Shown here one piece after another: positions 23,084 through 38,354 of a DNA stretch of 64,000 nucleotides; positions within the stretch are counted from its first letter, which is position 1; each line of letters opens with the position of its first letter. The stretch is from positions 3,286,001 to 3,350,000 of the forward strand of contig CM031561.1 in assembly GCA_018466975.1 (NCBI GenBank). Reading direction: 5' to 3'. The position numbers and the translations under genes are program-made. The DNA comes from Sparassis latifolia. Taxonomy: Eukaryota; Basidiomycota; Agaricomycetes; Polyporales; Sparassidaceae. The notes under the pieces are model-generated. The model was not told the DNA's origin. It did not search any database and was given only the letters and a program-made list of their open reading frames with translations.

Positions 23084-24385
23084 TTACATCAAGTAGGGCC
23101 TCGACGATATCACCAACCGCCAATTCTGATGATTGGCGGTCGAAGCAGCATGCTTATTCCTCCTCCGCTCCTTTTGAATTTTCTGCAGTTTTCTGCCTCC
23201 TTCCAGAATACCTCCCACAGCAGTCCCGACCACGGTCTTTGCCGTACTGAGGATCAAGCCGTTATCGTCAGTGTCGCTGTCGCTGTCCCCATCGGAGTTG
23301 AGCATCTGCTCCCCATCAGTCTTGAGCATGTCTACTGGGAGCGTATCAGCTCCTGAGTAGACATATCGGCCCTGGGCCAGCACAACCAGCATGCGGCGAG
23401 GGTAAAAGAAATGCTGTGCAGAATGAGAATGAGTGACAAGCAAAAAAATCGAAAGTAGACATACGCGATTCCAATGATCAAGAACCTCGCCGACAGGACC
23501 AGTTCGCCGGCTCTTCATATGGGCTTCCACACCCTTCTTCACTAGAAATTCTGGCCATTGAAGCGCGATAAAATGATGATCCCTGGACACAAGACATTAT
23601 AGTCACTCACCAATTGGAGATAGCGAACCCAGAGGCATCCTGAGACTCATCGCTGCTGGCACCATACCTGCCACGAGCCGGTTTACGGGCGATGATTTCG
23701 CCACAGCCTTCACGTCGTCGAGAAAATGTGTCCAATCTTCTTGGTTCACATCGTGCGTAACAAAGAGGTGGGGATCGCAGGAGGAAAACGGTGGTACGTG
23801 TGGGAATCCTTTCTCGAGCTTGCTGCTATATCCGAACAGTGCCGTCGTTTCAAACGGCGTGTAAGGAAGATACGCCGGCGGCGTCCGATAGAAGGACTGT
23901 GGAGGAGGACTAAATAGTTGCGAAACGCTCGCGCTGGGCGAGAAGCCTCGCAACTTGCTGGATCCGGAGATGCTTGATGTATCGCCTGTCTCGGACGAAG
24001 AAGGGGCGTACGCCGAGCTCGCGATGCATACGGTACTAGAGCCGTCCAGAGAATCTGTTGTGCTTAGGGAACTTTGAGCGGAGGTCTGTCTGGTAACAGA
24101 GGCGTATTGGTATGATGTCGAGAATGAAGAGCTGCTGGGCTGGGGGTACGCAGAACTAGATTGCGACGAGCCTTCATCGAAGTGTGTAAAATGGTAAAAA
24201 CCGTACGTGGTGACATTGCTGGGCGATGCTTGGATATAATCATTGTACGATGGTGGGGGTGGTCCTGCCGGTTCGTTGTCGTGCCCCCAGATTATGGGCT
24301 GAGGAGCAAGTGCCGCATGGCCGCCAGAAGACGGCACCACTTTCTCGGGAGAGTATTCCGCGGCCGGGCTTCGATCGAGTATCAT
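23084..24385 (-). CDS. Conserved basidiomycete protein of unknown function
   Basis: Three exons, 24385-23611, 23550-23465 and 23413-23084; introns of 60 and 51 nt; 396 residues. The first 230 residues are Ser/Pro/Thr-rich and disordered-looking (PPPPSYNDYI; many SS and SP). A folded part then begins with QEDWTHFLDDVKAVAKSSPV, NRLVAGMVPAAMSL, a short helical segment (EFLVKKGVEAHMKSRRTGPV) and FYPRRMLVVLAQG. The C-terminus has an acidic run (SDGDSDSDTDDNG), a Gly/Val-rich stretch that could touch a membrane (TVVGTAVGGILEGG), and a basic tail. I recall this EDW...NRLVA...FYPRRMDVVLAQG layout from uncharacterised Agaricomycete proteins. No reaction can be assigned. The start is the first ATG in frame (MILDRSPAAEYSP). 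Confidence 0.8.
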
Positions 24386-25379
24386 GGTTAGCTGCAAAGG
24401 AACTGACCCAGATGGCTACGCATTTATACATCCCGGGTGTGAAATGGGGTGGCGCCTATCGCCTTCGGCGCTCGCCTGTGTTCAACGCCCGAGCACCGCC
24501 CGAGCCACGGGTACCGTATGTTGATGCATATCACCGGCGCGCCGTTGCTAACTTCGCGTCAATGATAGTCACCTAGAACTCTTGCTCAGGGATCGCATGC
24601 GGCGCGGAATGAGTGGGGACGTTTGAAAGACACAGATACAGTATGTCTCATCCGTACCGAACATTCTTTGTAGAAGATGTATTACCCGTTACCTATAGCG
24701 CCGCGTTTTATGGATCATGGTCATCCAGAGGGAACCTAGGCCGACGTGACATGAGTGTAAGCATGATACAGTGCCGGAGAACGTACTCGGGTATGGGTAG
24801 ACGATGAAGTATGTATACATAGGATTAATTACAACTGAAGACATGTGGATAATAAGGTAATAACGGATGTCGCTACTTAGCTGGCGTTTGGAGGATATTG
24901 ATGATGATGATGATGATGAACTCGGCATTTATATACCGCAACAAGCAAACAATGTGCTAAGACGCGGTGAACTCCGGTCTGTACATGACTAATTACAGTA
25001 CGACGGGGAGAACGTCCAGGTGGAGGCTGGTTCTGGCGAGGCGTGCGTGAGGATTATATAGTAGATATAAGTCGGGCGGGGTGTAGGTTATGTCGGGTAG
25101 TGTGCGTGGGTGAGGGGGGCCGTTTGGAGGATATTGATTGATGCACGGCTTTTATAAGAGCGTTCAAGTTCGCACGCACTGGCAACTGGCAACGAACATC
25201 TTACGCAACCATGTCAGGGCTCCAGTGCCGATTTCTCCGTGAATGCGGGTGAAGATTATCATACAGTACCTCAACGAAAGTACAAGGACAAGATGTCGAA
25301 ACTGCGAAGACATTAGTCCGCCCAGACATACACGCCAGTGCAAGTCACTACCTACTGCTCAATAACCTCTGTTCCCGCT
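24386..25379. other. Intergenic, upstream of unknown protein and downstream of calcineurin A
   Basis: It contains an (ATG)6 microsatellite at 24901-24918 and an 18-bp direct repeat (CGTTTGGAGGATATTGAT) at 24885-24902 and 25121-25138. Otherwise no coding or structural feature was seen. Confidence 0.5.
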
Positions 25380-27968
<2,589 letters not shown>

Positions 27969-28934
27969 GGTCGTGAGTGTTGCTGCTGTTGGTCAGAGGG
28001 GCAGATAGCAAGAGGTGACAAGGGCAGTACAAGTGCACTGCGGCGAGCGCTGAATCAAGCACAGGTGCTGTTGCAGAAGCGATTGGAACATCCTTTCGGA
28101 GTTCAAATCGAAGGTTAGAACTGCTTGGAACGCTTATTACAGTCATTACCCTCCACCACTAGTTTATACACTTTTGTTGCGGGGCGTACATACTATCAGT
28201 GGCCCTGCAACGCAATCGGTACAGTAATGCAATTGCATTAACTGTGTCACTTCCTCCCTCCCTAAAATCACAAATAAATCATCTTTAATATTCTTCTACT
28301 TGCCGAACAGGGCTGTGAATTTTGATAATGACTGCGGGCAGCGGGAATGAAATGATAGGTGAATCAGTGCTCAGCAGAGCAGATTGCACTTCAAAGCTTC
28401 AGCTTCGGCAGGCCTTCCCTTCCATCAAATCACGAAAAAAATGGCACTTTCGGTAGTATCTGAATGCTCTATAAATTTTCCGATACAAAACTCTGTGAGG
28501 ATGGAATTCGGGGGACAAGAAACTCTCGAGAGGCGCCAAAATGGTATGTACATGTCATGCGTGTCCTTTTAGACTGGACTTCCATTTTTGGTCGCCTGAT
28601 CACCCATTTATACACACATATTCAGACAATATCTCCCTCAAATTCTCATCAATACTTTCAATACTTGGTCTAATGTGAGTCCTTCAAACATGTATGAAAT
28701 TTTGTACCTAGTCAAAATTTCAACCTTGGCTTGCGGAGAAGCATGGGAATTAGCTTTTATTTTTGGTGTATAACCGAGCGGGTGATGACTTTAGCTATAG
28801 GGCAGTAAGAACGTTCTACAACGCGCGTGGTCTATTAGCATTGCCTACACTAGCGCAACAAATACATAGCAGACACTCCTAATGCATCCGCGGCGGTCAA
28901 AGATACCACATCTTCCCTGGGGTCTCACCACGGA
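27969..28934. other. Intergenic between calcineurin A and UNC-50
   Basis: Promoter side of calcineurin A and 3' side of UNC-50. A 15-bp match (CAGTAATGCAATTGC, 28222-28236) to the left end of the 3164-3647 element follows a TACTATC word at 28190. A matching right end was not found, so it is not called as an element. No gene was seen. Confidence 0.4.
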
Positions 28935-30163
28935 TCATGAGCCAAAATAGATTGGCAGTACATGTTTTGCGATATTGAAGCCCAAGAGGGACACAATATA
29001 TCCCGTGAATAGAGGCAGCAATGGCGCCAAGAGCAGTTGTGAATGGGCGAGGAACGGTAAGGCTAGGGAAAAACCGCGTGAGCTGAGGAAAATGGCACTG
29101 ACAGCAACAGCATTACCACTGAGCCCCAGGTAGACACCATAAATATACTGCGCAAACCTGTGACCGAGTGTGAGTGTTCATCTAGCCTGGAGACGGATAT
29201 ACTCACGCTGCTAGGTATAGCGTATTAGAAACGAAGAGACAGACCCAGTTGCTCTTAAGAACGATCGGCACAAGAAAGAGTTGCGCAAAGTACAGAGTGA
29301 GATAGAGCGGGAAGAATGCATTCGTGTGAACATCGAATGCATATGCCCATTCTACCGCAGAATCTGCAGGCGTCGAATGCGATGGTGGAGACAACAGAAG
29401 ACGATTCGACAAGAACCTGCCGAAGATGCGAATGAATCAAACATGTTTGATGCACAGAAAGCCAGGACAGCCAAGGCACATACCATAGTACTGTCGCCAC
29501 GGCGACTCCGACAAGCAGGTAATCTCGGAAAATCATCAGAAACGCCAATCGGATAGCTTGGAGCGGGGTGTAAGAGTACACCACAGACCATGCAATGGCA
29601 GATACTACATTCACGCGTTCATGATTCTGTCATGAGTTCCTTCCCGCATTGGGCAAGACGTACCAAAGAGACACGCAGCGAGTAGGATCAAGATGGCAGG
29701 GTCATCTCTCGCCCACGTATTCTTGGTCTCTGCCGAACATGTTGCAGCAGACAATCATGCGAGTCAAGAAATGAGCGTACGTTTATGGAAATAGACATTC
29801 CTGTAGCTATCACCACCACGATAAATACACCAGACTGTCATGCTAGGATAAACAGGTGCTCACACTCTTTTGGGAGCCAAACATAAGTACGTCAACTGCC
29901 AGGCTGCCAGTTCGAAGTCCTACTTTCCACCAGTTACAGAGCCTCCTTTATACCAGAGCAAAAATCCCCAGGCCTACCATTTGCTGGAATCGCAGCAGCC
30001 GTCTGAATATGACCGGTACTCGGGTCGACGCAGGTTGTGCAGGTCTCGACGATCCATTCACGTATGGAGAGGTCGGCGAGCTCATGGGTAGAATAGACAT
30101 GTCCTCGGCTGACCCGAGGCGGAATGTGGACGCCAACGAGAGCGACGAAGACGATATACTCAT
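28935..30163 (-). CDS. UNC-50 family Golgi/ER membrane protein (GMH1-like)
   Basis: Conserved multi-pass membrane protein of the Golgi/ER; the yeast relative Gmh1 interacts with Arf-GEFs and the animal one promotes receptor trafficking. Seven exons: 30163-29978, 29919-29864, 29806-29781, 29729-29664, 29604-29484, 29416-29207, 29157-28935; 295 residues. Family blocks in order: VPVIFRRLLRFQQMDFELAA, LAPKRVYRNVYFHKQTKNTW, WSVVYSYTPLQAIRLAFLMI, AYAFDVHTNAFFPLYLTLY, LKSNWVCLFVSNTLYLAAFA and GYIVSLLGFNIAKHVLPIYF. Exon 3 is 26 nt. The gene starts 137 bp from the divergently transcribed WW-domain gene, implying a shared promoter. Identity is strong; the role in this organism is inferred from the family. 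Confidence 0.95.
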
Positions 30164-30300
30164 GGCCGTACAGTAGTACCACGTGGCACGTGCTATATGA
30201 TGGCGGAAGGTGAACATTTTGGTCGGAGTCTCGCATTCTTCCCTTCGTTCACTCGTGTCGTTAGACGCCAACCTACTCAAAGCCTTACGACCACCCAGCA
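30164..30300. promoter_or_regulatory. 137-bp divergent intergenic region (shared promoter)
   Basis: Only 137 bp separate the start codons of UNC-50 (minus) and the WW-domain protein (plus), so both core promoters must lie here or overlap the genes. No clear TATA box was seen. Confidence 0.6.
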
Positions 30301-33300
30301 ATGATGGAAGAAGAGTCTGAGGTCCTCGACTGGGGCAATGAGGACGACGAGTCTCAAATTGTTCAGCAGAGGGCTTCTGCGGACGGGGATGATACCTGGC
30401 GCGACCCCGAGGACGCAGAGGCCGAAGATGCTGTGTCTTTGGGTGGCGACGAGGACGACTTGCAGGATTATTATGCTTATCAGACCACAGAACAAGACGA
30501 CACAAAGGGTAAGACACCTGCACCCAAGTCTTCGTCTCTCTCGCAGTTGCAGCAGCAGAAGCGCGACTACCAGCGCGAACAGTCTGGCAGCTCTCAAAAA
30601 CAGCCGCCACCCCCCCAATCCTCTGATTCTCCCAATGTCCGACCCACTCAATCTCACAACAAATTCACGCATGCTCTTCCGCCCAAACCTGTGGTTTCTG
30701 TCGCTCCCTTCGTCCATCCTTCGCCAGCGCAAACAAGCACTCTGGCGAGTTCCATGGTACAAAGAGAACGAAGATCCAATGGATTAGGGAAGTCTACCTC
30801 TGGTGGCGACGACGTTCTGCCACCAGATTGGGAGGTCAGGTACTCTCGCAATGGTAGTCGCGATGCCTACTACTACAATATCAAGACCCACGAGTCGACG
30901 TGGACTCAACCAAGTTTGGTGAGCGGTAGAGCCTCTCCTTCGAAAGATAGAGAGAATGGCGCCACACCTGTGTTGGAGGCAAGTCCGCTTGATGGTGAAG
31001 TGCCTGGACGGTTCGACTCCGCTGAGAGGGGCTCGTCGTCTCGTCATGGTCGGAAGGATACGAAGCGCAAGGCTTCACCTTCTGCTGCTCTGTCATATGA
31101 GGACCGTCATTATCGTCCCGGGGGATCGTCTCATCCCAGTACGAACGTGGACTCCAGCGAGAGGAAGGACGACCGCGGCGTTTATGGTGCATCGCCGCAC
31201 CGCGAAGCGTCTTACTCCATACCATCGCCAAGAATCGATGAACGCCGAAGATCACGGTCCACCACACCTCCTCGTCGGGAACATCATGCTCAAGACAGGT
31301 CTACTCGTTCCCGTAGAGAGGGGACCCCTCCTAGGATGCCTGCGGACCATGGTACGTGGAGGGAGAGTCACCGGGATATTCCGTCCCCTCAATATCTTTC
31401 CGAACGCGATCGGATTCCACCTCGGCCTTCAGCATCTTTCGAGCCCCTGCCAGTTCAAATCCCTGACGGTCGTCCTCGCGGTCATCCTCAGCAAACGGAC
31501 GTCGATTCACTTTCCGTTCGCCACAATCGTGATGAGTGGCCGGCTCCAAGTACGTTATTATCCTACCTCATCTCCCGCACCCGGCGTCTGCACTCCTCCC
31601 TGGTGGAGGGCGTGTGTTACACATTCGTCTCGAGAAGCCTCGGGAGTCGAGTGGCGCTACCCCTACCCTTTCTTTCCTCGGCCTCTTCTCGTGCTCGACA
31701 CCAGGACGCTCATCATGGAACCCTCTATTTTTTCCCCTTCTTACTGCTCTCTTTTACGTCTCTTCTCCCCTTTAATCATTTTTCCCATTTCAACTTGCAG
31801 GGAACAGGTCACCGCCGCCGCATTTGCGCGAAGCTTCGCCCAATTTGCGAAGGATACCGGAAGGACCTATATTGGCACATTCACCAGCAATAGCGCCCTC
31901 AGTATCTGTGGGCTCGAGGTTAAAATCAAAATTCGACAGCCCTGCCAATGTGCCTGCACCACCGCTTGCGAGAGACCTTTCGCGGGAACACAATGTCTAC
32001 CTTCCGGCAGACTCCGTTCCTCAAAGAAGGGGTAGAGATGTGGAAATTTCAGATACCGGCCCAGATTTTGAGCCCAAGCGACGACGTGTGGACAATAGAA
32101 TGGCTGACTTTCATCGAGTCTCTGCTGCAGATACGCACCACGTGTCTGGCTTGCCACAACGGCCCGAGCATGCACCGTTTACTTCTCCTGTTGCACAGAG
32201 CGATCAGTCACGTACGTACCACTTCTTCGCCTTCGACTATCGTTCATCCACCGACTGTGTCCACTGGCGTCTCGTTGCTTCGCGCAGGTTCTCGGAAAAG
32301 GCCGCCTTTACCACCCCAGAGCACTCGATTTGCAGAAGCCTCACGCCCAGTTCCCCCGCCACCTTCCAATCCCGAGTCTACTCAAGGCGGACCACCTTAT
32401 CCACCGCTTCGTCAAGTTTACGATGGTGGTGCGCCGCGGAGATATACTGACGTTTCTAGTGAGATGCCGCCGCCTCGCCGCCCACCTCCGGTGCAACCTA
32501 CCCGCGATGTTGAGCCTGAAGGAAATATGCGCGCGCCACCAACGCGCCCATCGGGCAGGTCATCGACCCGCTTTGACAATACAACGGTCGTTCCACGGGA
32601 ACCGCGGGACTTCGTCGCGCCTCCAGAGCGAGCTCCAGCTGACATTGATCACGCCCGAGGCAGAATGACGGCTCTTCGAATCCAGGATGGCACTAGAGCT
32701 AACATGGGCATGCACGCTGACCGTTTGGGAGTAGATGTGCAGACGGACGCGCCTCCTAGGGGCCCGAGGGCCATGGCAAGCAAAGGCAGCGCGATCTCTT
32801 ACGCACCTCCTTCACCGCCCATCATCTCGCCCAAAACTTCTTACTTGAACTTGCGGCCGATGCCACAGGAACCAGCGCCATCAGCTCCTGGCAGGTTCAA
32901 CTTTCGTTTCTCACAGCAGCTATCGCAGCCGCCGCTTGCAGGTAACGAAGGGTGGGCAGAGCTACGCGAGCGACAGGAACCGCCGTCCAGATACCCTAAG
33001 GGTCCTGCGATGAACCGCGATACGCAGCCTCGTAAATTCGACGAACCCAGAAATACTGGGCTCCCACTGCCACCTGACAGACAAACTGGAATGCAAGAAG
33101 TTATCGAACCGAAGCATCAGGTTTTTCGCAGTTAGATCCTCTTCATAAGTACTTCCATTCTCACATCAGCTTCGACGCCTATTCAGGACATGCAAGACCG
33201 TCGGTTCTCGCGCCGTGATGCAGGTGGCCCGCCTCTACCCGTTTCAGGCACTAATAGCGTACCCATCGGCAACAGGAATGCGTTGCCTGAACCTCCCATA

Positions 33301-35012
33301 GAGCGCCCGCCAGTGCGTCCTCCCAATGATCGCGGTAGACCGTCGACTACAAGCAACAATGATTCTGCTCGTGGTCGTCCGCCCCATGGAAATTCTGCGC
33401 CGCAAGATGAGTTCGACGAGATGGTAAGTTTTCCACTTCACACGCAGTTTTCGAGTATTTCAGTGACCTTACATCTGTAGCAGGGTCGACGGTATCGTCC
33501 TACTCCCGATTCTCCTGTCAGTCACTATCGAATTCCGCCAGTAGTCCCTGAGTCCCCTCAGCGGCGACCTTCGATTGCTTCCGAACCGCGGAGTGATGTC
33601 TTGGCGAGTCAAGTTCACACTTGCAACGTTCGGTGTTTCATAGCTGACCTTCCATCTCAGGTTAAGGAGCGGCCACCTCCGGCAGCTGATACCTATCAAA
33701 ATTCCACAGTACCAACTCGTCCGCGGATAGATACTTACCGCAACGCAGAGGGCCGTCCTCGTGTGGTATGTGTGGATTGCCATAACCTCGCACTTTGTCT
33801 AACAATACCCGCCAGTCACGTTTCGGACCCCAGACAGCCCCAATACCACAGAGTTCTAGTCCTGCTGTGACGGAGCAACCACGAGTCTGGATAACGCGAG
33901 AGCAGTCGATGGAGGGTCAGAACCATCCTCGAGGCGGTGACCAACCAGAAGATTTCCGACCCCCGTCCAATGTTACTCCCTCGAGGATTGAGCCGCCTAG
34001 GGAGCTGCCCCGTCGTGAAGAGCCTGCGGGTCCTCCTCGCAGCTTCAACGACGGAGGGAATCAGGGAGGCAGGTTCGACTCTGCCCCTCGGCTAAACGTC
34101 GCCAACTCCCCACGAAAGCGTCAGCGCGAGACAACTCCAGAGCGTGGAAGAGACCGTCCCTCACCAGCTGAGACGCGTACACGAGGGCGCCGAACAAGTC
34201 TTGAAGGTCGTCTCAGTTCGCATTATGACGAGCATTATGCCGACACTCGGTATGCGCCTCAGGAAGCTCTTCCACCGCCATCTCTACCAGTGCGCCCACC
34301 CTCGCGGGACATCTATCCGGAGATGCGCCCTCGTGCTCCATACAATGACCACAGGGGCCACCCTCCGCCTTACCGCGTAGAGGCTCCCTTGCGGTGGGAC
34401 CGTCCAGATCCAGAGAAGGCTCCGGACCAACCAACTGCCCCTGCGAGGCTTCATCCAGATCGCGCACGGCTCATAGATCCTGTCCCAGCCCCGTCTGTTA
34501 TCGTCGATGTCCCTATGCGGACGTCCAAGCCGGTGCGCATCCGTCGTCCACCCCCTATGTCCGCACAAACTTTGCAGGAGAGTTTCACTCCTCTCATTCC
34601 TATGGCCTTGAGAGATCCACCTCCGAGTAACATTCGTGAAGACAAGCGGGGTGGAGACATGATAGCACCGCTGCCTGAACGTAGCACGCGACCATCCGCC
34701 AGGCGCGGGGGTTCCCTGCTTGACAGGCTATCGATGGATCATCCTTCGCCTGGTCCTTCGGACGTGATGTCGCCGTCGCTGCGCGAGAGGGTCGAGACGT
34801 TGCCGAATAAGCCGGATGACAACATGGGAGGCGTCCCGCCTGACGTCCTCGACAGCGACTACGAGATGAATGGCGGCGGAAGTGGAGGGGGGGATGGCAG
34901 CGGAAACGGGAACGGAGGGGGGGAATACGCGTATCGTGGGATGGCGAGGGGTGGCAAAAGGCGTGGGATGAAGCCGAAACGAGGAGGGAGGAGAGGAGGC
35001 GTGCTGGCTTAA
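30301..35012 (+). CDS. Large WW-domain, Arg/Pro-rich disordered protein
   Basis: Seven exons: 30301-31549, 31801-32211, 32288-33120, 33187-33423, 33481-33612, 33661-33765, 33816-35012; 1387 residues. A single WW domain lies at about 172-204 (LPPDWEVRYSRNGSRDAYYY then NIKTHESTWTQPS, with both Trp and the Tyr cluster); it would bind Pro-rich ligands. The rest is low-complexity: acidic N-terminus, then long stretches rich in Arg, Pro, Ser, with RRRSRSTTPPRREHH-like RS repeats and RKRPPLPPQ. It ends in a Gly/Asn-rich segment and a basic RGGKRRGMKPKRGGRRGG tail. WW plus RS/RGG composition suggests an RNA-processing or transcription-coupled nuclear role, but this is inference. The third intron (33121-33186) uses a weak GTTTTT donor and is the least certain junction. 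Intron 1 is 251 nt. A near-continuous alternative frame crosses intron 1. Confidence 0.82.
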
Positions 35013-36139
35013 GGACTCGGTGTTCGTATGCATGCCGTGCATCGAAACATCATAATACTCCCTTGTACACGTGTTCAAATTTATCGTCTGCCCCAGGAAG
35101 TGCGTCACCAAAGTTTTTGTAACACTCGATCATTTCTCTGAAAATATTCGTCCTGCCTCCTCATGTGAAACATCGTAACAAGTATGAGCAGCTTTAGAGA
35201 CTTTCTGGCGGGTTTTCTGGTTGCCCGCTAGCTTAGAAGCTGGTCAAGGAGAAAACGAGAACAAAACCACAGCACCCAGGATTCCCGCGTGGTCCCCCAC
35301 CGTGGTACTAACTGGGCGGCACTTCGGTTAACTGCGCAGATCAGACGGGATGCGGTGCTTTCGAAGTCCTATGGCCGTGGATGTACGATAATGTCGTTAA
35401 TAACATATAAACGGTCAATAAAGGAGTCCTCAAGCCAAACTTATGTATGCAGATTGATCCCGTTAGATATATGCAGGTACATTTTGACGGAATAATTCAT
35501 GTTCCTCCGAGGCCTCTGCACTGGCCGCGGTGACTCATAATACCTTCCTTTTATCGGTCACACTCTCGCAACTATCACGACAGTATGGCTGCCCTCGGTT
35601 CTAGAATATGGTTCTGCCAGTACTGCTCTTCTACTCCCCAAAGGAATGCCGATGTATCACGAGTGGGGCTGATTTCCGCGATTCGATCCTTGTTAACGTT
35701 CCATGTTCCAGCGATACTGCATACTCTGTCGAACATGCACCGAAGATTCTGGGATGCAGACGCAATCTCGGTAATAGTCAGTCCGTACTACGGCCAGACG
35801 TAACTCGGCTCCTACATTGACAATCTCCTGTCTGAATGAGCTATCCGTCCACAACACGAGTATCTGTGAGTGGTCATCCAGTCTGAATTTGAATGTTCTC
35901 AACTACTGAAGCGCTGATCGCTGAATTCGCCCATTGATGCACTGAGTGTGATAGCTTCGAAGCCATCGGATGACCTCCAGCCCGTTGCACTTATCTGAAG
36001 ACGCGTCAATTTTGGCTGGATGGCGCAATCATGATCCATTCGCTCGACTATGGCATGGTACTCCATAAAATGATGGCGGTATTGGCATGTCAGATATACA
36101 GTACCCTCTGCACTGCACATTGCTGCAACGTAACCGAGG
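35013..36139. other. Intergenic
   Basis: No gene supported. Small frames at 35585-35900 and 35900-36330 on the minus strand have no recognisable similarity. The last few hundred bases are the dioxygenase promoter side. Confidence 0.5.
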
Positions 36140-37691
36140 ATGGTGGCGATTCCTGACTCCTTCTTGGGCTCACTCTCCGAGTTCGACTCGTATGACCTGA
36201 CCACACACATCGGCACTCGCTTCCCCGACAAGGCTGTCCAGCTCTCCCACCTCCTGGCCGCACCCAATGCCGATGAGTACATCAAGGACCTCGCGATCCT
36301 CGTTGCGCACCGCGGGGTCGTCTTCTTCACGAATCAGGATATCACTGTGGAGCAGCAGAAGCTGCTCGGGTCGCGGCTCGGGGAGCTCACCGGGAAGCCG
36401 AAGACTTCGAAGCTGCACAAGCACCCAATTACTGAAGGGACGTCTGAGCTTGGTACCGAGATTTCTGTTATCTCGTCCCAGGGGTGAGTGGCTTTGCACA
36501 TGAGTTTAGACGGTAGAGCTGACGGTGTATCAGAGGGATTGCCCGCGCAAATTTGTGGAAGGGCAGACTGGCTAGCAGTGGTTGGCATGCAGATATCACG
36601 TTCGAACGGGTTCCGTCGGACTACGCGGTGTGTATCAATCTGGGTATTCGTGATTGGTCGTATGTTGAGTGCGTGCATCTGGATAACAGATCCTGAAAAT
36701 CCACACCTTGCCGAAAGGTCAGTACACAATACTCGATTGCCTGCCTGTATACTTATTGTCCCGTTGCACAGTTGGTGGTGATACGCTGGTAAGTGCTGCG
36801 TAGTCTCCTTCCCAGCAGCGACTAAACTTCAGGAACTACGTCCTAGTGGGCCAGGTAATCATCCTGTCAGCATCACACTCTGTCCGCTCACCTATTTGTT
36901 TTTCAGCGGGTACGAGGCGTACGACAGACTCTCGCCAGCATACCAAAAGTTCCTGGAAGGACTCACCGCAGTACACAACGCTGACTTCTTCGTTGAGGTA
37001 TTTCGCCTGATGCTACTTGCGCCCACGTATGATCCTGATAAGCCTTCAGATCGCAAAGGCATCTGGTATACCGGTCCAGGATCCGCGTGGCTCTCCCGAT
37101 AACACTGGCAGCGATCTGACAGCGGTGCAGTGAGTCTCACTAGCATTTTTTTATGTACAGTTTCTCATGAGGCCCCTCTTCTGTGATCAGCCCAGTCATC
37201 CGGACGAACCCTGTGACGGGTTACAAGGCGCTCTTCGTGAACAAGGGGTGCGCAGTTCTGTAATCAACTGTGCAGCCATAACTGATTGTTGTCGTTCGCA
37301 GGTTCACTAAGCGCATCGTCGAGCTGACTCCCGAGGAATCTGACAACGTCCTAGAGTACCTCTTCCGCCACATTGCTGAGAACCACGACTTTCAGGTCGG
37401 TGACCCCCATTTTCTGAGTTAGGGCGTGTTCTCACCGAGAGTCTTGCAGGTGAGATACCGCTGGCAGCAGAATGACGTTGCGATCTGGGACAACAGGTCC
37501 AACTTTCATACCGCGACGTGAGTGCCGTCCTTCTGTGGCCACGTCTGTAGAAATGGAACTCACCCGATGATCTGCGCAGGTTCGATTACGAAGGAAAGCG
37601 CGAGGGCAACCGTGTGGTCAGTCTAGGCGAGCGCCCCTTCTTCGATCCCAGCTCGAAGTCACGCAGAGAAGCACTCCAGATCTCGTCCTGA
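36140..37691 (+). CDS. TauD/TfdA-type Fe(II)/2-oxoglutarate-dependent dioxygenase
   Basis: Predicted to couple 2-oxoglutarate decarboxylation to hydroxylation of a sulfonate, phenoxy or related acid; the substrate is unknown. Eleven exons (36140-36483, 36534-36627, 36690-36717, 36772-36788, 36847-36854, 36907-36997, 37050-37129, 37191-37247, 37302-37395, 37450-37517, 37580-37691); 330 residues. Motifs: AILVAHRGVVFFTNQDIT; the iron ligand pair H133-x-D135 in SSGWHADITFERV; GGDTLWASGYEAYDRLSP; VHPVIRTNPVTGYKALFVNK; the distal His in WDNRSNFHTATFDY; and the Arg that grips 2-oxoglutarate near REGNRVVSLGERP. Exon 5 is an 8-nt microexon (TGGGCCAG) needed to restore LWASGYE. It is convergent with the transporter gene on the other strand. 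Confidence 0.93.
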
Positions 37692-38354
37692 TGATTGACG
37701 ATGGGCAAGGTTGTGGGATGTTTAGCGGCAGTAAATTCAATGTATCCACCGCTCTGGGAGAATTCAAGATGATAATTTATTGGAGAGGAAGACAAAACGT
37801 GGATACCTGACTTGAGCTGGAATGCCCGAGATCTCAATCGAGTTGAGAACACCCGACGCGCTGTCCTCGATTGTGCGCCTCTTTTCCTTTTCTACACCGC
37901 TGAAAGCCCAGACATCGTAGCCGGCGTGGACCTAGAAGTTTTCTGAACCCGCAGGCACATAGGAGGGAGCAAAAACAACTTGAAGATCCTTGTTTCGACT
38001 CGATGCATGCGCGTTTTGGCAGCACTGAAGATCGACATCTGGTGCGACTCACCCGCAATTAGTGCACCTGCTGTGGTGGAGGCCATGTCTCGCCCAGTTA
38101 AATCTCAGTCTGATATCGCGGATGAAGTACTCCGGTGGGAAGGCGTGGATTGTCAGATCATGCATCTCCTCAAAGTCCATTACCTCCTACACAGCACCAA
38201 GGCCCTTTCCCTTAACTCGGTTAACTGTACATGCAGCAGTAAGCAGCCTGACCGGGCGGCAACGTCTCAAGATCAAGACAGGTTTGCATTTTCTCCGCAT
38301 TGGCATGCCAAGGAGCGGTTATGAGTATGATTGCAGATTATGCTCGTGTATTCG
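37692..38354. other. Convergent intergenic region
   Basis: It lies between the 3' ends of the dioxygenase and transporter genes. A 64-codon minus-strand frame (38086-37892, MASTTAGALIAGESHQMS) is unsupported by similarity or splicing. Nothing else was seen. Confidence 0.4.
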
